This document shows positions 12,201 through 24,491 of a stretch of DNA of 64,000 nt, piece by piece (positions within the stretch are counted from its first letter, which is position 1; each line of letters begins with the position of its first letter). The stretch is taken from NCBI GenBank assembly GCA_964017195.1, contig OZ024889.1, positions 64,547,858-64,611,857 of the forward strand, given 5' to 3'. The translations under genes were made by a program, and so were the position numbers. Under the pieces are notes generated by a model. It was not told where the DNA came from. It was given only the letters and a program-made list of their open reading frames with translations, and searched no databases. The stretch comes from Siderastrea radians. Its lineage: Eukaryota; Cnidaria; Anthozoa; Scleractinia; Rhizangiidae.

Positions 12201-15200
12201 TTTTAATTTATGTTTTTCCTGCTGTGAAATTTGGCAGAATGAAGCAGAGCCTGTACATTTCTATAACTCACTGTGGAGTGTTTAAAATCTTTCTTACAAT
12301 GAGGCCATTCTTTTTACCATAAATAATTGATTTTGAGTGCATTTTTTGTTTGTAATGATATGCAAACCCTCCCATATTAATTATTATAATTTTTCTATGT
12401 TTGCAAACCAAATTTTGTGTTTCAGTTGTATTGTTATGATATTAATTTGTATAGTACATCCTTTTGCAGTTGAACCCAAAATTCATTTTAATGAAGTGAA
12501 CTCAAATTATGTACAGTGCAGGAAAGATACAAATTCTGTTTAATGGTAGTGGAAACAAACTGAAAAAGTTGCACACATGTAAGGGAAGGCAAATTGAGTA
12601 TGGATGTGCTGAGATGCGATTGATTCATGGATGGTATGTCAGAAAGAGAAACACACCATGTTCACCTTTTAAATAGATCAACAGCTTTGGCGATTAGCCC
12701 TATCATAGTAGGGGGTTTTGTGTGCTTAAATTGCCTGAGATGGAATAAAATCTTTGTACCTTTGTTATAAATTTTACATTTGATGCCAACAGCTTTTAAA
12801 CTGAAAGGATTTTATTCCTGAGGGCAGAATAATGTTTTTTTAAATTCAAATTCTTGAGCTAGACAGGCATGAAAAATTAATCAATAACATTGTGGAAAAC
12901 CTTCAGTGTTATGTGCTGCGTTTCCAAAAATACAGTAATTTACATCTTAGTGACAATTTAAAGCTACGTTGGAGAAGAGCTAGAACAGCGGCCATCAGAT
13001 GTTTCTCCTGATTATGTACAAAATATAAAGCAGCACTCTCTAGAATTTAGATTTAGTCAATCAGATACCTGTCAACACTACTATTAAAAAAACAGCTTGG
13101 TGGTGTGTGAATAAGTTTAAGAATCAAAATGCTAATTTGTGTTTGCTTCATGTCTAGCTGTTTCATTTTTCATCTCAAGTTTAATAGTAAAGCACATACA
13201 ACTGTACTAAGAACAAATTAAAACATCTACTTGCAGAATTTAGTGGCTAGGAAGTTTTGTCTGTTAGATGACAAATTTATTTGTTCTGCTTAAGAGTGCA
13301 TGGTCCTTTTTCAGTCAATTCACGGAAAATACCAGATGGAGTAAAAATTTGTTTTTCAGTGTGCAGTGTTATAATATTCTACTATTTTTCTTGTGGGCTT
13401 ATTTGAATTTAAATAATCAGTGTATATTTCTCAGTATAAATGTTTTCGTCTGAAACTACACCCTTTTCAACGAAGGAATTTCCTATTTTTAAAATTGTAA
13501 ATAATTTTATCAATTGAAAAAGCAATACAACAGATCTGATGTAAGACTGTTGTTAGTAAATATGTGAAAAAAGGTTCTCATTCATATAGCATTGTCTGAG
13601 AGTGAAATAAATTTAGCCATTGTTCACAGTAAATGTGTTGCATTGTCAAAGTTTTTTGCATTGATGTATCTGTCAATTATAGTTAATTCAGATTTCTTGT
13701 CTAGGTGTGTTTCTTTTGCATATTTATTTACAAACCATAAAACTGAGTAATGAAATTTTAATTTCAGGTTTTTATGCTTGTTTAAAAGTAAATCTCTCTT
13801 TCAAAGCTGTGGCCCATGAAGGCAAAATGTTTAAAAACTAATAGTTAAAGTAATGGTTTGTGTGAAATCAGGTTTTGGAGAACAATTATAATAATATAGC
13901 ATCAGTAGAACAATTTTTTGTGACCAGAGCGTCATTAATAATCATTTCAGTATTTTAAACGCATGTTGGAAAGTAGTTCATTTAATTTACCAAATCTACA
14001 ATGCATTGATTTAGACTGTGCTTATTTTTTCTGCGTCCATTTATTATTTTGGATTTAGCTATTAAATAAATGTAAAAAAAATTCCACCCAGGAAAAGCAA
14101 AAAAAAAAAAAAGAAAAATTCAGAGCTTGCACCGCAAATCTAATTTTCCAGATGTGATGCTTTCCTTTTTATTAAAGATCAATATTATTGCTACACTTAA
14201 GGATTCCTTCCACAGACCCAAACTTAAGAACCACCTAGTGCACAGTATGGCAAATAGGACCACAGGAATGCTAGTACTGTTCACACTTTTGTTTTTCTTC
14301 CTCGGGCTCTAAAGTAAGAACAACAGTTGCATATCTTGGGGTTCGAATTAAGGCAGGCAAGAAAGGATTAATTAAAAAAACTTCCATAGTTGACGTGAAA
14401 GTGAATAATATTTTATGGAAGAACATTCTAGTCCTCCTATTTTTGTTTTTTTATTTCCTTACAACTAGAAAAGTTAAAGAAGTCTAAACCAAAGATGGTG
14501 AACAAAAGGCGCACATCTACTCCTGAAAAATCTGGCTCATCCGAGAGGGAGGGGTCCCCTGCACAGAAGGGAGGAGCCAAATCACCAGCAAGATCTCGCT
14601 CAGGAAGCAGGAAGCTGTCAGGCTCTTTCTCTGGGAAGAAGACTGACTTAAGAGCCCGCTACTGGAGCTACTTGTTTGATAACCTTAAAAGAGCAGTGGA
14701 TGAAATATATGGCACATGTGAGGCTGATGAGAGTATTGTGGAATGTCAGGTATGCGGTGTAAACAAGTCACACCTCACCATTTCAGACTCTTGCTATTCC
14801 TAATAACAAGCCATGTACAAACCTAGTTAATGTGACCTCACCCGCCATGACTTTCCCAGTAACTCAGTGGTTGGAGTGCCCGATCAGTGCACAGGAGGTC
14901 ATGGGTTCAATGGAAGCCAGTTGCAAAGTCATTTTACCTTCTACATGTAAGTTATGGTGCCATCCACTATTGGTTTTCTATTAGCTCCTCCCTCCATTTT
15001 GTAGACTGTTATAATGTTGTCAGTGGTATTTTTATTTGACCCTATCCAATACGACCAGCCTGTTAAAAATAATTGTATGGGTCCGTGCATTGTACAAATT
15101 TGCCTCAGCACTCAGTGGTCATGTTAGCAAGCTGAGCTTCCGCTGTACTTGTATGTATGTGTAACACTGCAGTTTTATCACCCTGATCTACATGTGGTTG

Positions 15201-18200
15201 TACAGTGATATTGTTTTTTTTTTATTCACAGGAAGTAATAATGATGCTGGATCAGTGTCGTCGTGATTTCAGTGCTTTGATTGACAGAATTAACGTACAA
15301 GATGCATTTGAGAAGGCTGACTACAAGGACAGGTACTGGAAATTAAACGTATTGCCAAGTTAAATCGTTTGTAGGGCTGTAAAAGAAGACACAATCCTGA
15401 AAACTGAAAAGTAGTCTGCTATGCAGACGTTCTTTTGGCTCGTCAAGCACTCCTTACTGGAGAGGAGTGCGACGTGACGAGCCAAAAGAACAATCATCTG
15501 CATTGGAGGCTAACTGAAAAGCTGCCCACATCACGTGAACATTGAAAAACTTACTAACTGAAGCCACATTGAAATTGCCATAAGGCACATATTCAAATTG
15601 GTTTCTTCACAGACCAACGTCTCTAGCTTGGGAAGTGAGAAAATCTTCGCCGGGGAAAGCACTTTTCTCAAGTGCCAATGCCTTGCAGACATCACTGGAT
15701 AGGAGTGCTACCAGTCCTGTGCGCAGTCTGGACTTCAATTCACAGGCTGCTTCCCAAATGAACCAGTCCCTCAGTCAGCCAGCCAATTCAGTGCCTGTGC
15801 AGTCTTGGGCTGACAAAGTTCGGGGGACAACTTCTAGGGCAAGTGCAACTGCTGCGGTGAAGACAACAGATTTAGTTGATAGACAAAACCAGAGTGCTAA
15901 TTCTCGGTCAAGAAATTTGCCTGGAAATGATGATGATTGCATTGTTCAGGACATGAAGGACGATGGTGATGAAGAAGGGTGGGAAACTGTTTATCATGGA
16001 AGAAAGATGCACAGTAATTCAAAGAAAAATAAAGCTGCTCTTGGACAGGTGACAAATGGAAAGACAGGGGTTAAATTAAAACATTCAATACCATCAGAAA
16101 CTATGAATGGTGCAAGCAGCAGCAGTGATGGTGATAATCAAGGTGTTTATAAAGTTGTTGTCAAAGAACCCACTGTAAACCCAGTCAAAGCTTCTGAGAA
16201 ATCCATGGAAATTTCTTATGACCAAGAAACTGAGTATCCATTAGACGACAACGGTTACGAAGAGCAGGCTTCTTTATCAGATATTGAGCATGAGAAAGCT
16301 CTGTCTGCGGCAACTGAGCAGGAAGAAAATTTATCACGACAAATAGAGGAGTGTCAAAACCAGATGATTGCATCTGTTATTGAACATGAGGAAAGTCTGA
16401 CGAAGGAAATTGCAGAGGAAGAAGAACTAGTAACAGCTATCAATGGGGAAAAGGAGAGTCCCGTTTCGGACAATGAACAAAATAAAGACGTGGAAAATAT
16501 TCATAATGATGGAGATGACTCTTTGAATTGCAGTAGTACAACAAATGGGGACAATGTAAGTGCTTATAGATCTTCTTTTTTTTGAAGACTTGGGCCAATA
16601 TTGTATCATAATGACCAGTCTATGATTTACAACGGTGAATATTCTACTAACAGTAGCTGCTGTAGACCCACATTTAAATGGCCTAATTTGCATTTTTTTG
16701 GCAAATTAACTTTAGGTAATTTTGCCCGTGTAAGTAAATTATTTTATACATCACTTTTGTGCAAATGATGATGCACAAAATTTCTTGGCCTTTTTTACAC
16801 AAGTATTTGTATTTTCTGTTTGCTAAGAATTGAGTGCTTTGGTCTATGCTCAAAACCTTTGAACCCAGCAAACATCTTAAAATGTGACGGTAGCTGCAGT
16901 GTTCTCCTTATCAAGCGGTAACCGGTAAAATTTACCGCTTGTAGCACCACTTGTTACCGGTTAGCCGGAACAACAATTAGAAACATCCAACAGTTTGGGA
17001 TCGTGAAAGATTTATTGTCGGATTGAATTATGAAAAGATTTATGTCAGTCGTACTACGTACAACGTAACTTTTCTAATTGCCCATGCGTTTGTCCAATAT
17101 TAGACGAAGCCTTATCATCTCGATATTTCTAAGTTCATTAGATAATGGTCTCATCTTCTCTATGTTTCTCCAAACGTTTCTACCTTAGTATGATGTTAGT
17201 CGTATCTTTTTAACATTTCTCCGTACGCTAGTACATTCTTAGGGTATGTATGTCTTCTCGACATTTTCCAAGCGATAGTACGTACGTCACTGTTGTAAGG
17301 TCTTATCTTCTCGACTGTCGACAATTCTCTGTACTTTAGAATATTCAAGAAATATTATTGTTATCTTCTCGACGTTTGTCCGTGTGCTAGTGTATCCGTA
17401 ATTAAAATGTTGTTAGTTGTATTTCCTTAACATTTCTCCATACGTTAGCATGGTCGTAAGATATTAGTGTTATCTTCATGACGTCTATATCCGTACGCTG
17501 GTTTGTTCGTAAGGTCCTCTTAGTATTGTCTTCTCCTCGACGTTCTTCATTTATGCCTTTGTAAGGAGTACAATGTATGCCTTAATCTTTTAGGCGTTTC
17601 TCCGTACGTTTTTTAGGTTGCTGTAAGCTTTTTCTTCTCGACATTTATCTGTACGTTAATACGTTCCTTGTAACAGGAATCGCAAACGTCAACCGTTTTG
17701 AAGGGTTTTGGAGACGTGTGTGAGCCTAGTGTCATGCCGGCAACACAACAGGTCTCATGACGACAATTCCACTCCAGGGTAGAAAAAAGATTCTCAACAG
17801 GGCTGCTTTACCGGTCTAAAAAACTGACTTACCTGTTACCCAGAAAACTAGGGAGAACACTGTAGCTGGTGAAATTGTAACCGGTAAATTTTCTGTGAAT
17901 TTCTTGTAACTCTCTCTCCTCTGCAGAGGCTCCAATACAGGGGGATTTTGTGGGAGGGGAATCCACTGAGTGAAGTAAGTGCAGGCATAAGGAATGTAGG
18001 AGGCCGAAAGCAGTTCACCCACTCAACCAATCTCCCATCTACACCCTCCCATTTGCAATCTCCTGTCTCATCTGCACATTGGGTGCATCCTAAATGCCCC
18101 ACCAAACCTCTGCGGAGGGGAGAGCGGATATCACATTGTAATGGCATTCTTCTACTTAATGTTAACATTTTGTTTGTTGCTGTATGTTTTTGTAATAGAA

Positions 18201-21200
18201 CATGTTGATAAATTCTGGAACTTCTCTGTCATGGGAAGAGATGATAGCTAAATATGATGGTGAGTGACTTAATGGACATCAAGCTCAAAGGTTTTTAACT
18301 CCCAGAACGTGTTGCATTGGTCTTGAAACATTTTTTAAACCTGGACATGGACATTCAATAGCCTGTTAATGCTAAATTCAGAAATAAATAAAAGTTAACT
18401 GAGGATTTCTTATTTCTTGGCTTCAAGAGCTAATCACATACAATATATAATATTATTGATGATGGATTATTTTAATCTAATGAATCTAATTATTTAATCT
18501 AATGATCAATTTTGAAATTCTAGTGACCCAAAAATTATAATTGTATGATGTTCTAGCTGATCATTCTGGTGATCAAGAAAGCAGCTGGGGCGACGTGGTG
18601 GAACAGGCAGAGAGAGAACCTGGAAGGGCTGTCCATCTACACCAGAGACTCTCATCACCTTCAAGGAAAAGGTGAGCTGCATTTCCTGCAATTATCAGGC
18701 TGGCATGTATCCCTTACAATACATGATAATCTATGGTTGTGGTAAAAACCAACGCTTTTAACTGCAGTTAGTTCTGTTTTATGACCTCAGGTTAATGGTT
18801 CCCAGATACAGGGAAGTTATGTAAAACTGTTTTTTTTTTCTTGTGTTTTATCTTTGTGCAGCAAACATGCACGCAAACATACCAAAGAAAGGTCAAAGAC
18901 TGCATTCTAATTGGCTGCCATTTCCTTACAAATGTTTAACCCATGCATCCTGCTTGTGTTTAACTAAAGAAATTTCATTGTCTTGGATCACTAAAGCAAA
19001 ATTTCCTGACTGTAGTTAGTAGAATTTGTGTGTTAAGTTAGAACAAGCTATTTTGCTGGTGTGGCTGCTTCTCTTTATGTGTAACTAGTGAAGTGGTCAC
19101 ATTACCAATGTAGCAAACTGAAGGTAACAGTTTTGCTCATTTTCTCCATAGACCACTTGAGGAGGCTATTCGTATTCATGAAGAAAAACAGGTAGGATGT
19201 GACTAGAACGTGAATTTGTACTAAAAATGTTGATTGACTTGTCTTTGTTTCTGTGTTGGTGTGTACACTTTGCCACGCTATATTTATGTGTATATTTCTC
19301 TTGATTTCAAAAAGAAAAAAGCACAGCAGAAAAGAGAACAAATGCTTGAGGAAAGGCTACAGAGTCTCCAGATGCTATCTGAAAAGGTATTCAGTTATTA
19401 AAGCGTGGTTCAGTTTTGTTACTTTGTATCATTGAGGTTTTGAAGCTGAGGTCAAAGGGGTTCAGGGCTCCAGGGCTCCAGCCTCAAAAATGCAGGGCTC
19501 CAGGGCTCCAAGATGGACTATTCAGGACCCTTCACTCCAGGGCTCCTTGTAGCCAGAATCAGCATTTTTGCTTGGGCTTGGTCCAAGTCAAGAAACGCTT
19601 TGGGGCTCCTGGACTCCAAAGACCCTCTCTTTGGGATCCTGAGTTATTTACCCTTTAAGCCGCAATTGTGATCAGCATCAAATTTCTCCTTATCATATCA
19701 GTGTGCTGCACATTATACCACATACAAGTCATGAGAATCAAGGAATTAATCACTGAAGATTGTCATGATGCTTAAACAAGTTCTCCCAACAAATGTTCAA
19801 CAAAATATAGGGAGTCCAGTAAGGAGAATTTGCATAATGATACTGGGGCTTAAAGGGCTAACTGGTACCTGTCAGAATTGTCAGCAGTGCACAAGAAAGA
19901 AGCAGAGGTTGCTGGAGAGTGTGAGCCCAACAAGAAACATCTCCAATTTAACTAAAGTGCCAACTTATCCAGGGCTGTAGTTAGAATTTTCAATAGATGG
20001 AAGAATACTTGTAATAGGTGGCAGGCACTAGAAGCCGCTTGCGGATTCTGCATCACGTTTTCAATTTCGGCAGTTGTGTATCATCCTTCCAAGATTCATC
20101 AGCCGGAAATTTTTTAGGAATAGCTGGCGATTTTTTCCGGCTGCCGGCTTTTATCTACATCCCTGTTAACTGAAGAAGACTTTAGGTAAATGAGTGTATA
20201 CCGGTAGTCGAATCTCTTTTCAGAGATCACATCCTTATGGAGAATTCAAGTTGTTAAAAGATGTAGCACTAAATGAAGATATTAGGTGGGTTTCGCACTT
20301 ATGCACAAGCATCTCTAGCTGGGAACAGTGCTTGGCAGGATTATGGCTTTCTGTAACCACCTGTGCCAAAAAACCGCACTGTGTATAATTTATGGTCTGG
20401 ACCTTGAACTCAGACGCTGAATTTGGCATGGGCAACAGTCTGCAGGCTAGTTACGTGAGCAACCAGGCACTTTTAAACTAACAGATCTCCACTTTAAGTT
20501 GTCATTTCACCTTTGAGGTTCTGGTGACTGAATGTGAACAGATCACAGTTTTGTACCATTGTTCAGACTTTGTCACCTCGTACCAAGTTTGAGTACCACA
20601 TTATGGTCACTAGAGCTCAATTTGACTGCCTTTTGATTGCGGAGAAGCAGAACAATCAAATGTTGCTTTTTGAGAGCTAATTTAATGAAAAATAGAAAGC
20701 GAATAGCATAACAAAAACATGCTAATACTGCTCTTGAGAACTACAAATACTTCCATTTGTGAAGAGTAGAAATGAGAGGTGGATGTACTTATGAATAACA
20801 TTACTGTCTCTTAAGCAGACATTACCTATAAAGCAGTCATACAAGGCACTTACTTTGTATTTGATTTAACTTGATGTGATAGGCAGAATCATTATTTTTC
20901 ATTTGGTGACGTTACCATTTGTTGTGTAATCCATTAGTTTTCCGCGTTTGTTTAAAATTGGAATTTTTTTGGGATGAGGGTTGAGTAAAGGGTGTATATG
21001 GTGGTGGGATGTTAACTCGAGAGGATGCATGTTTATCTGTTCTCAAATCTGGCCATGCTTGTGGCTGGTTTACATGTAATCGAGTCAACAGCAAAATTCA
21101 CAACACATTAAGCTCAAGAACAAAATTGGGGCAACAAAAGTCCGCCACAAGCCGCCATGTTTGCTTATTTTCACCCTTCATGGATTGTTTGATAACTTCA

Positions 21201-24200
21201 GCTTTTCGTAAACTCTGCATTTTTCACACGGAAGACTGTTCATCTTGAAATTTGGCTAAAGGTCTTTTCAATTTGAAGGCCTTCATTTACCCAGATTTCG
21301 TCTGTTAGTCCATGACCTGATTGGTTTTTCTTTATATTCAAGGTTCAGAAAGCGCGTGAACTGAAAGATGAGCTGATTCAGCAACGTCAGCAGCATCTTG
21401 ACGACAAACAAAGAAGGGCGGAACAACAGAGACTTTCAGTGCTTCAAGAAAAAATCCGCAAAGCACAAGAGGAAGAAGCCAAGGTTTGTGGATAGATTCA
21501 TGGTCGACCCTTTGAGTGATGTAAAGTTAGTGTCAACATTATTCATACTCAACCGTGTTTCTTTTGTCGAGCTTGAATCGTTAACTGCTAATGAATCTGT
21601 TAAGACAATGAAAGCGCTTCATGCAAAAACATCCTAAGTGACTCTCCAGGTCAAAAATAATGCTTTAAAAAATTAGAATTAAAAAAAAAACGGGTTTAAC
21701 CCTTTAAGCCCCAATAGTGACAAGCATCTAATTTCTCCTTACAGTATCATTACTTGATCAAACATACAGGTCATGAGAATTGAGGAAATGATCACTAAAG
21801 ATGAGGTGTCTTGATGTGCGAGCAAATTCTCCCAACTAGGAACATGAGAAATGTATGGAGAACAGTAAGGAGAATATGCATGTTGATATTGGGGCTTAAA
21901 GGGGTAAGGTGGCCAAATGCGTGTAGACATCTTGAAGTTAAATAAACCTAAACCAGGAAATATTTTGACCGAGAAGGTAGTTTTTTAAAAACAAACAAAA
22001 AAAGACCACTAAGGACGTTTTTGCCCGGATCCATGTATGTTTTGTTGTGGAGAAAATCCCTAGATTGTGAAAAATCTCTCCACTAGTAGAATGTGGGCTG
22101 ATAGCCTATCAGTAGACAGCCGATCAGAGCTTGCCGTTGGTCATACGCTGGTGTAGAACTCTCATTAATATCAATAAACCAGCATATTCATTGGTCACCT
22201 TCTATACATGTAGGTTAATGAAATTGCCTTTATCAACACCCTGGAAGCACAGAACAAGAAGATTGAAGTTCTCACAAGACATCAGGTACATTACAAAAAC
22301 TGCTGAAGTATACTGGACTTTGCCTTCTGCTGTATTCATGTGTAGTATCACAAGAAGTTTTGTGCTCCATTTCGCTGTTACACAAGAACTTTTTTGCCAA
22401 GTTTGAGCTATAACATTTGTGATAAAATGTGATTTTTTTTGTGTGTTAGGGTCATGAAGCAAGGCTTCAAGACATCCAGGTAACTGCTTAGTAAAGTGAA
22501 TTGTATTAATTTTTTCATGGTTTCCTCAACGGGAGTCACATCCCGGTCAGATGCTCTTTTTCAGTGAGTTTCATGTTCAAGGAAACTGAACAGTAGTGAG
22601 CTTGGACATCCACTGGATTCATATATGTGACATGCAATGTTGAACGGCTGTCATCTTGTGACAAAGAGAAGCGTACCTAAGCTACACTAACAGGGTTACT
22701 CATGATGAACAGTGTTCTTATCTGGTTAAGTAGGTGGAACAGTTTAAAGATAATGTATTTTCTCATTTGTATACATGTAAATTTTCCTTTAGAACTCTGT
22801 AACGAGCATAGAATAATTTTCTTATCGTAGGAAGAAAGGCAGCGAAAAAAGGAAGAACAACAAGCCAAAGAAGCAGCTGCACAGGTAGGAGATACTCTGT
22901 GAGAATAACATGACCTATTGGGGGAAAGAGAGAGGGGGAGGACAAACTCCTTCTGCATACCCCATACTCATGGGCTCGAGACTAACTTTTCAGCTTAGTA
23001 GCCTAGTGGCTAGTGAGAGGTTTGATTTCACTAGCCAAAATAAATTTTCACTAGCCAGACTTTTTTTGCATAATCTTCTATTGTGTTCAATATGTGTAAT
23101 TTTTAGCCATATTAAATACTGTAAACATGCCTCTCTGTAATCTCAAGAGTGAAGAACTTGAATGTTGACTGTTCTTTCCAACGGTTAAAGATCCTCACCA
23201 GCGGAATATAAAGTACTATGTGCCTTCAGGGCAAATTCCCTGGCGCGATGTAGTTCACGCCTCTCTTTTCCATTTCGGTCAAATCATGACAAATAACTCG
23301 AACAGTTAACCTTATATGAGCATGTACATCGTACGGAGAAACGTTGGGAAGACAAGACTGACATTGTACAAACGTTGTAAGGTACGGAGAAACGTCAAAA
23401 AGACAAGACTGATACAGCACTCAACTCACGTACGGAAAAACGTCTACAAGAGAAGACTAGTAAATGAGCAGAAAAAACTAATAAGGTTCGAACGTACTAA
23501 GGTACGGAGAAACGTTGAGAAGTCAAATCAAACACGTTGGTTGCGAATGCACTATAGTAGGGAGAAAAGCTGCCAACGTACCAAGATACAGAGACTAATA
23601 AAATACGCAACTACTAACTTACGGAGAAACGTTATTGAACAAAACTAATTCCGTAAGAACGTGTGTGACGTAAGAAAGAACGCTGAATGGACAAACTGAA
23701 CTATTACAATGGGATAATAAATTACGGAGAAACGTAAATGAGACAACTAAAATCGCACTAACGTACGGATAAACGTTGAGAAGACAAGACTAATACCGTA
23801 TGAAGATACTAACGTACAGGTGGTACAGAGAAACGCTAAGCAGTGTTGACTCATCGTACGAATGTACTAACACACTGAAAACCTTAGGAAGTGCAGAACA
23901 TTGTCGTGTGAACGTGCTAACGTACAAAGAAACGTCGAGAAGGCTAGACTAATAAATCGACGAACCTACTACGTAGGGAGAAACGTTGTGAAGACGTTAC
24001 GTAGTGAGAAACCCTGGAAAGAGAAACTATTTTACGAACGCAGCAATTAATGGCAAAGAGGCGATAACAGAAAACTAAAGAATTGTGTGAACCTACTAAC
24101 GTGTAGGCAAATATCATATAGACGCACTAATTGACCTTTCAAGGAAACGTATGGTGGAACGTTCTGAAGACGGCTAATTTCGTTCGAACGTAGAAATGAT

Positions 24201-24460
24201 AGAGAAAACGTTGCCATCTGAGACAAGAATTAGTAGGGAAAAACGTTGAGAGGACAAAACAAGTATCATACAAACATATCCTTCTACGGAATAAGTTTAA
24301 GTTTCTGCTCACTCAATTTGCTTTTGGGATCCGATCATCAGAAGCAATATTTAGTTTGGTTTCCATCCTGTGCTTTAGTGCTTTGAAATTTCTACTAGCC
24401 AAAATGGCTAGTGAAAGCGCAGAACTTACTAGCCAAAACGGGATTTCTACTAGTCTGTGA

Positions 24461-24491
<31 letters not shown>

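Noticed and set aside
14852..14921. tRNA gene on the + strand
   Set aside because: Box-like words only; no closing clover-leaf. Called a SINE remnant.
23330..24270. CRISPR-like or other regular array
   Set aside because: Units are degenerate, have no unique spacers, and lie in a eukaryotic intron within an inverted-terminal element.
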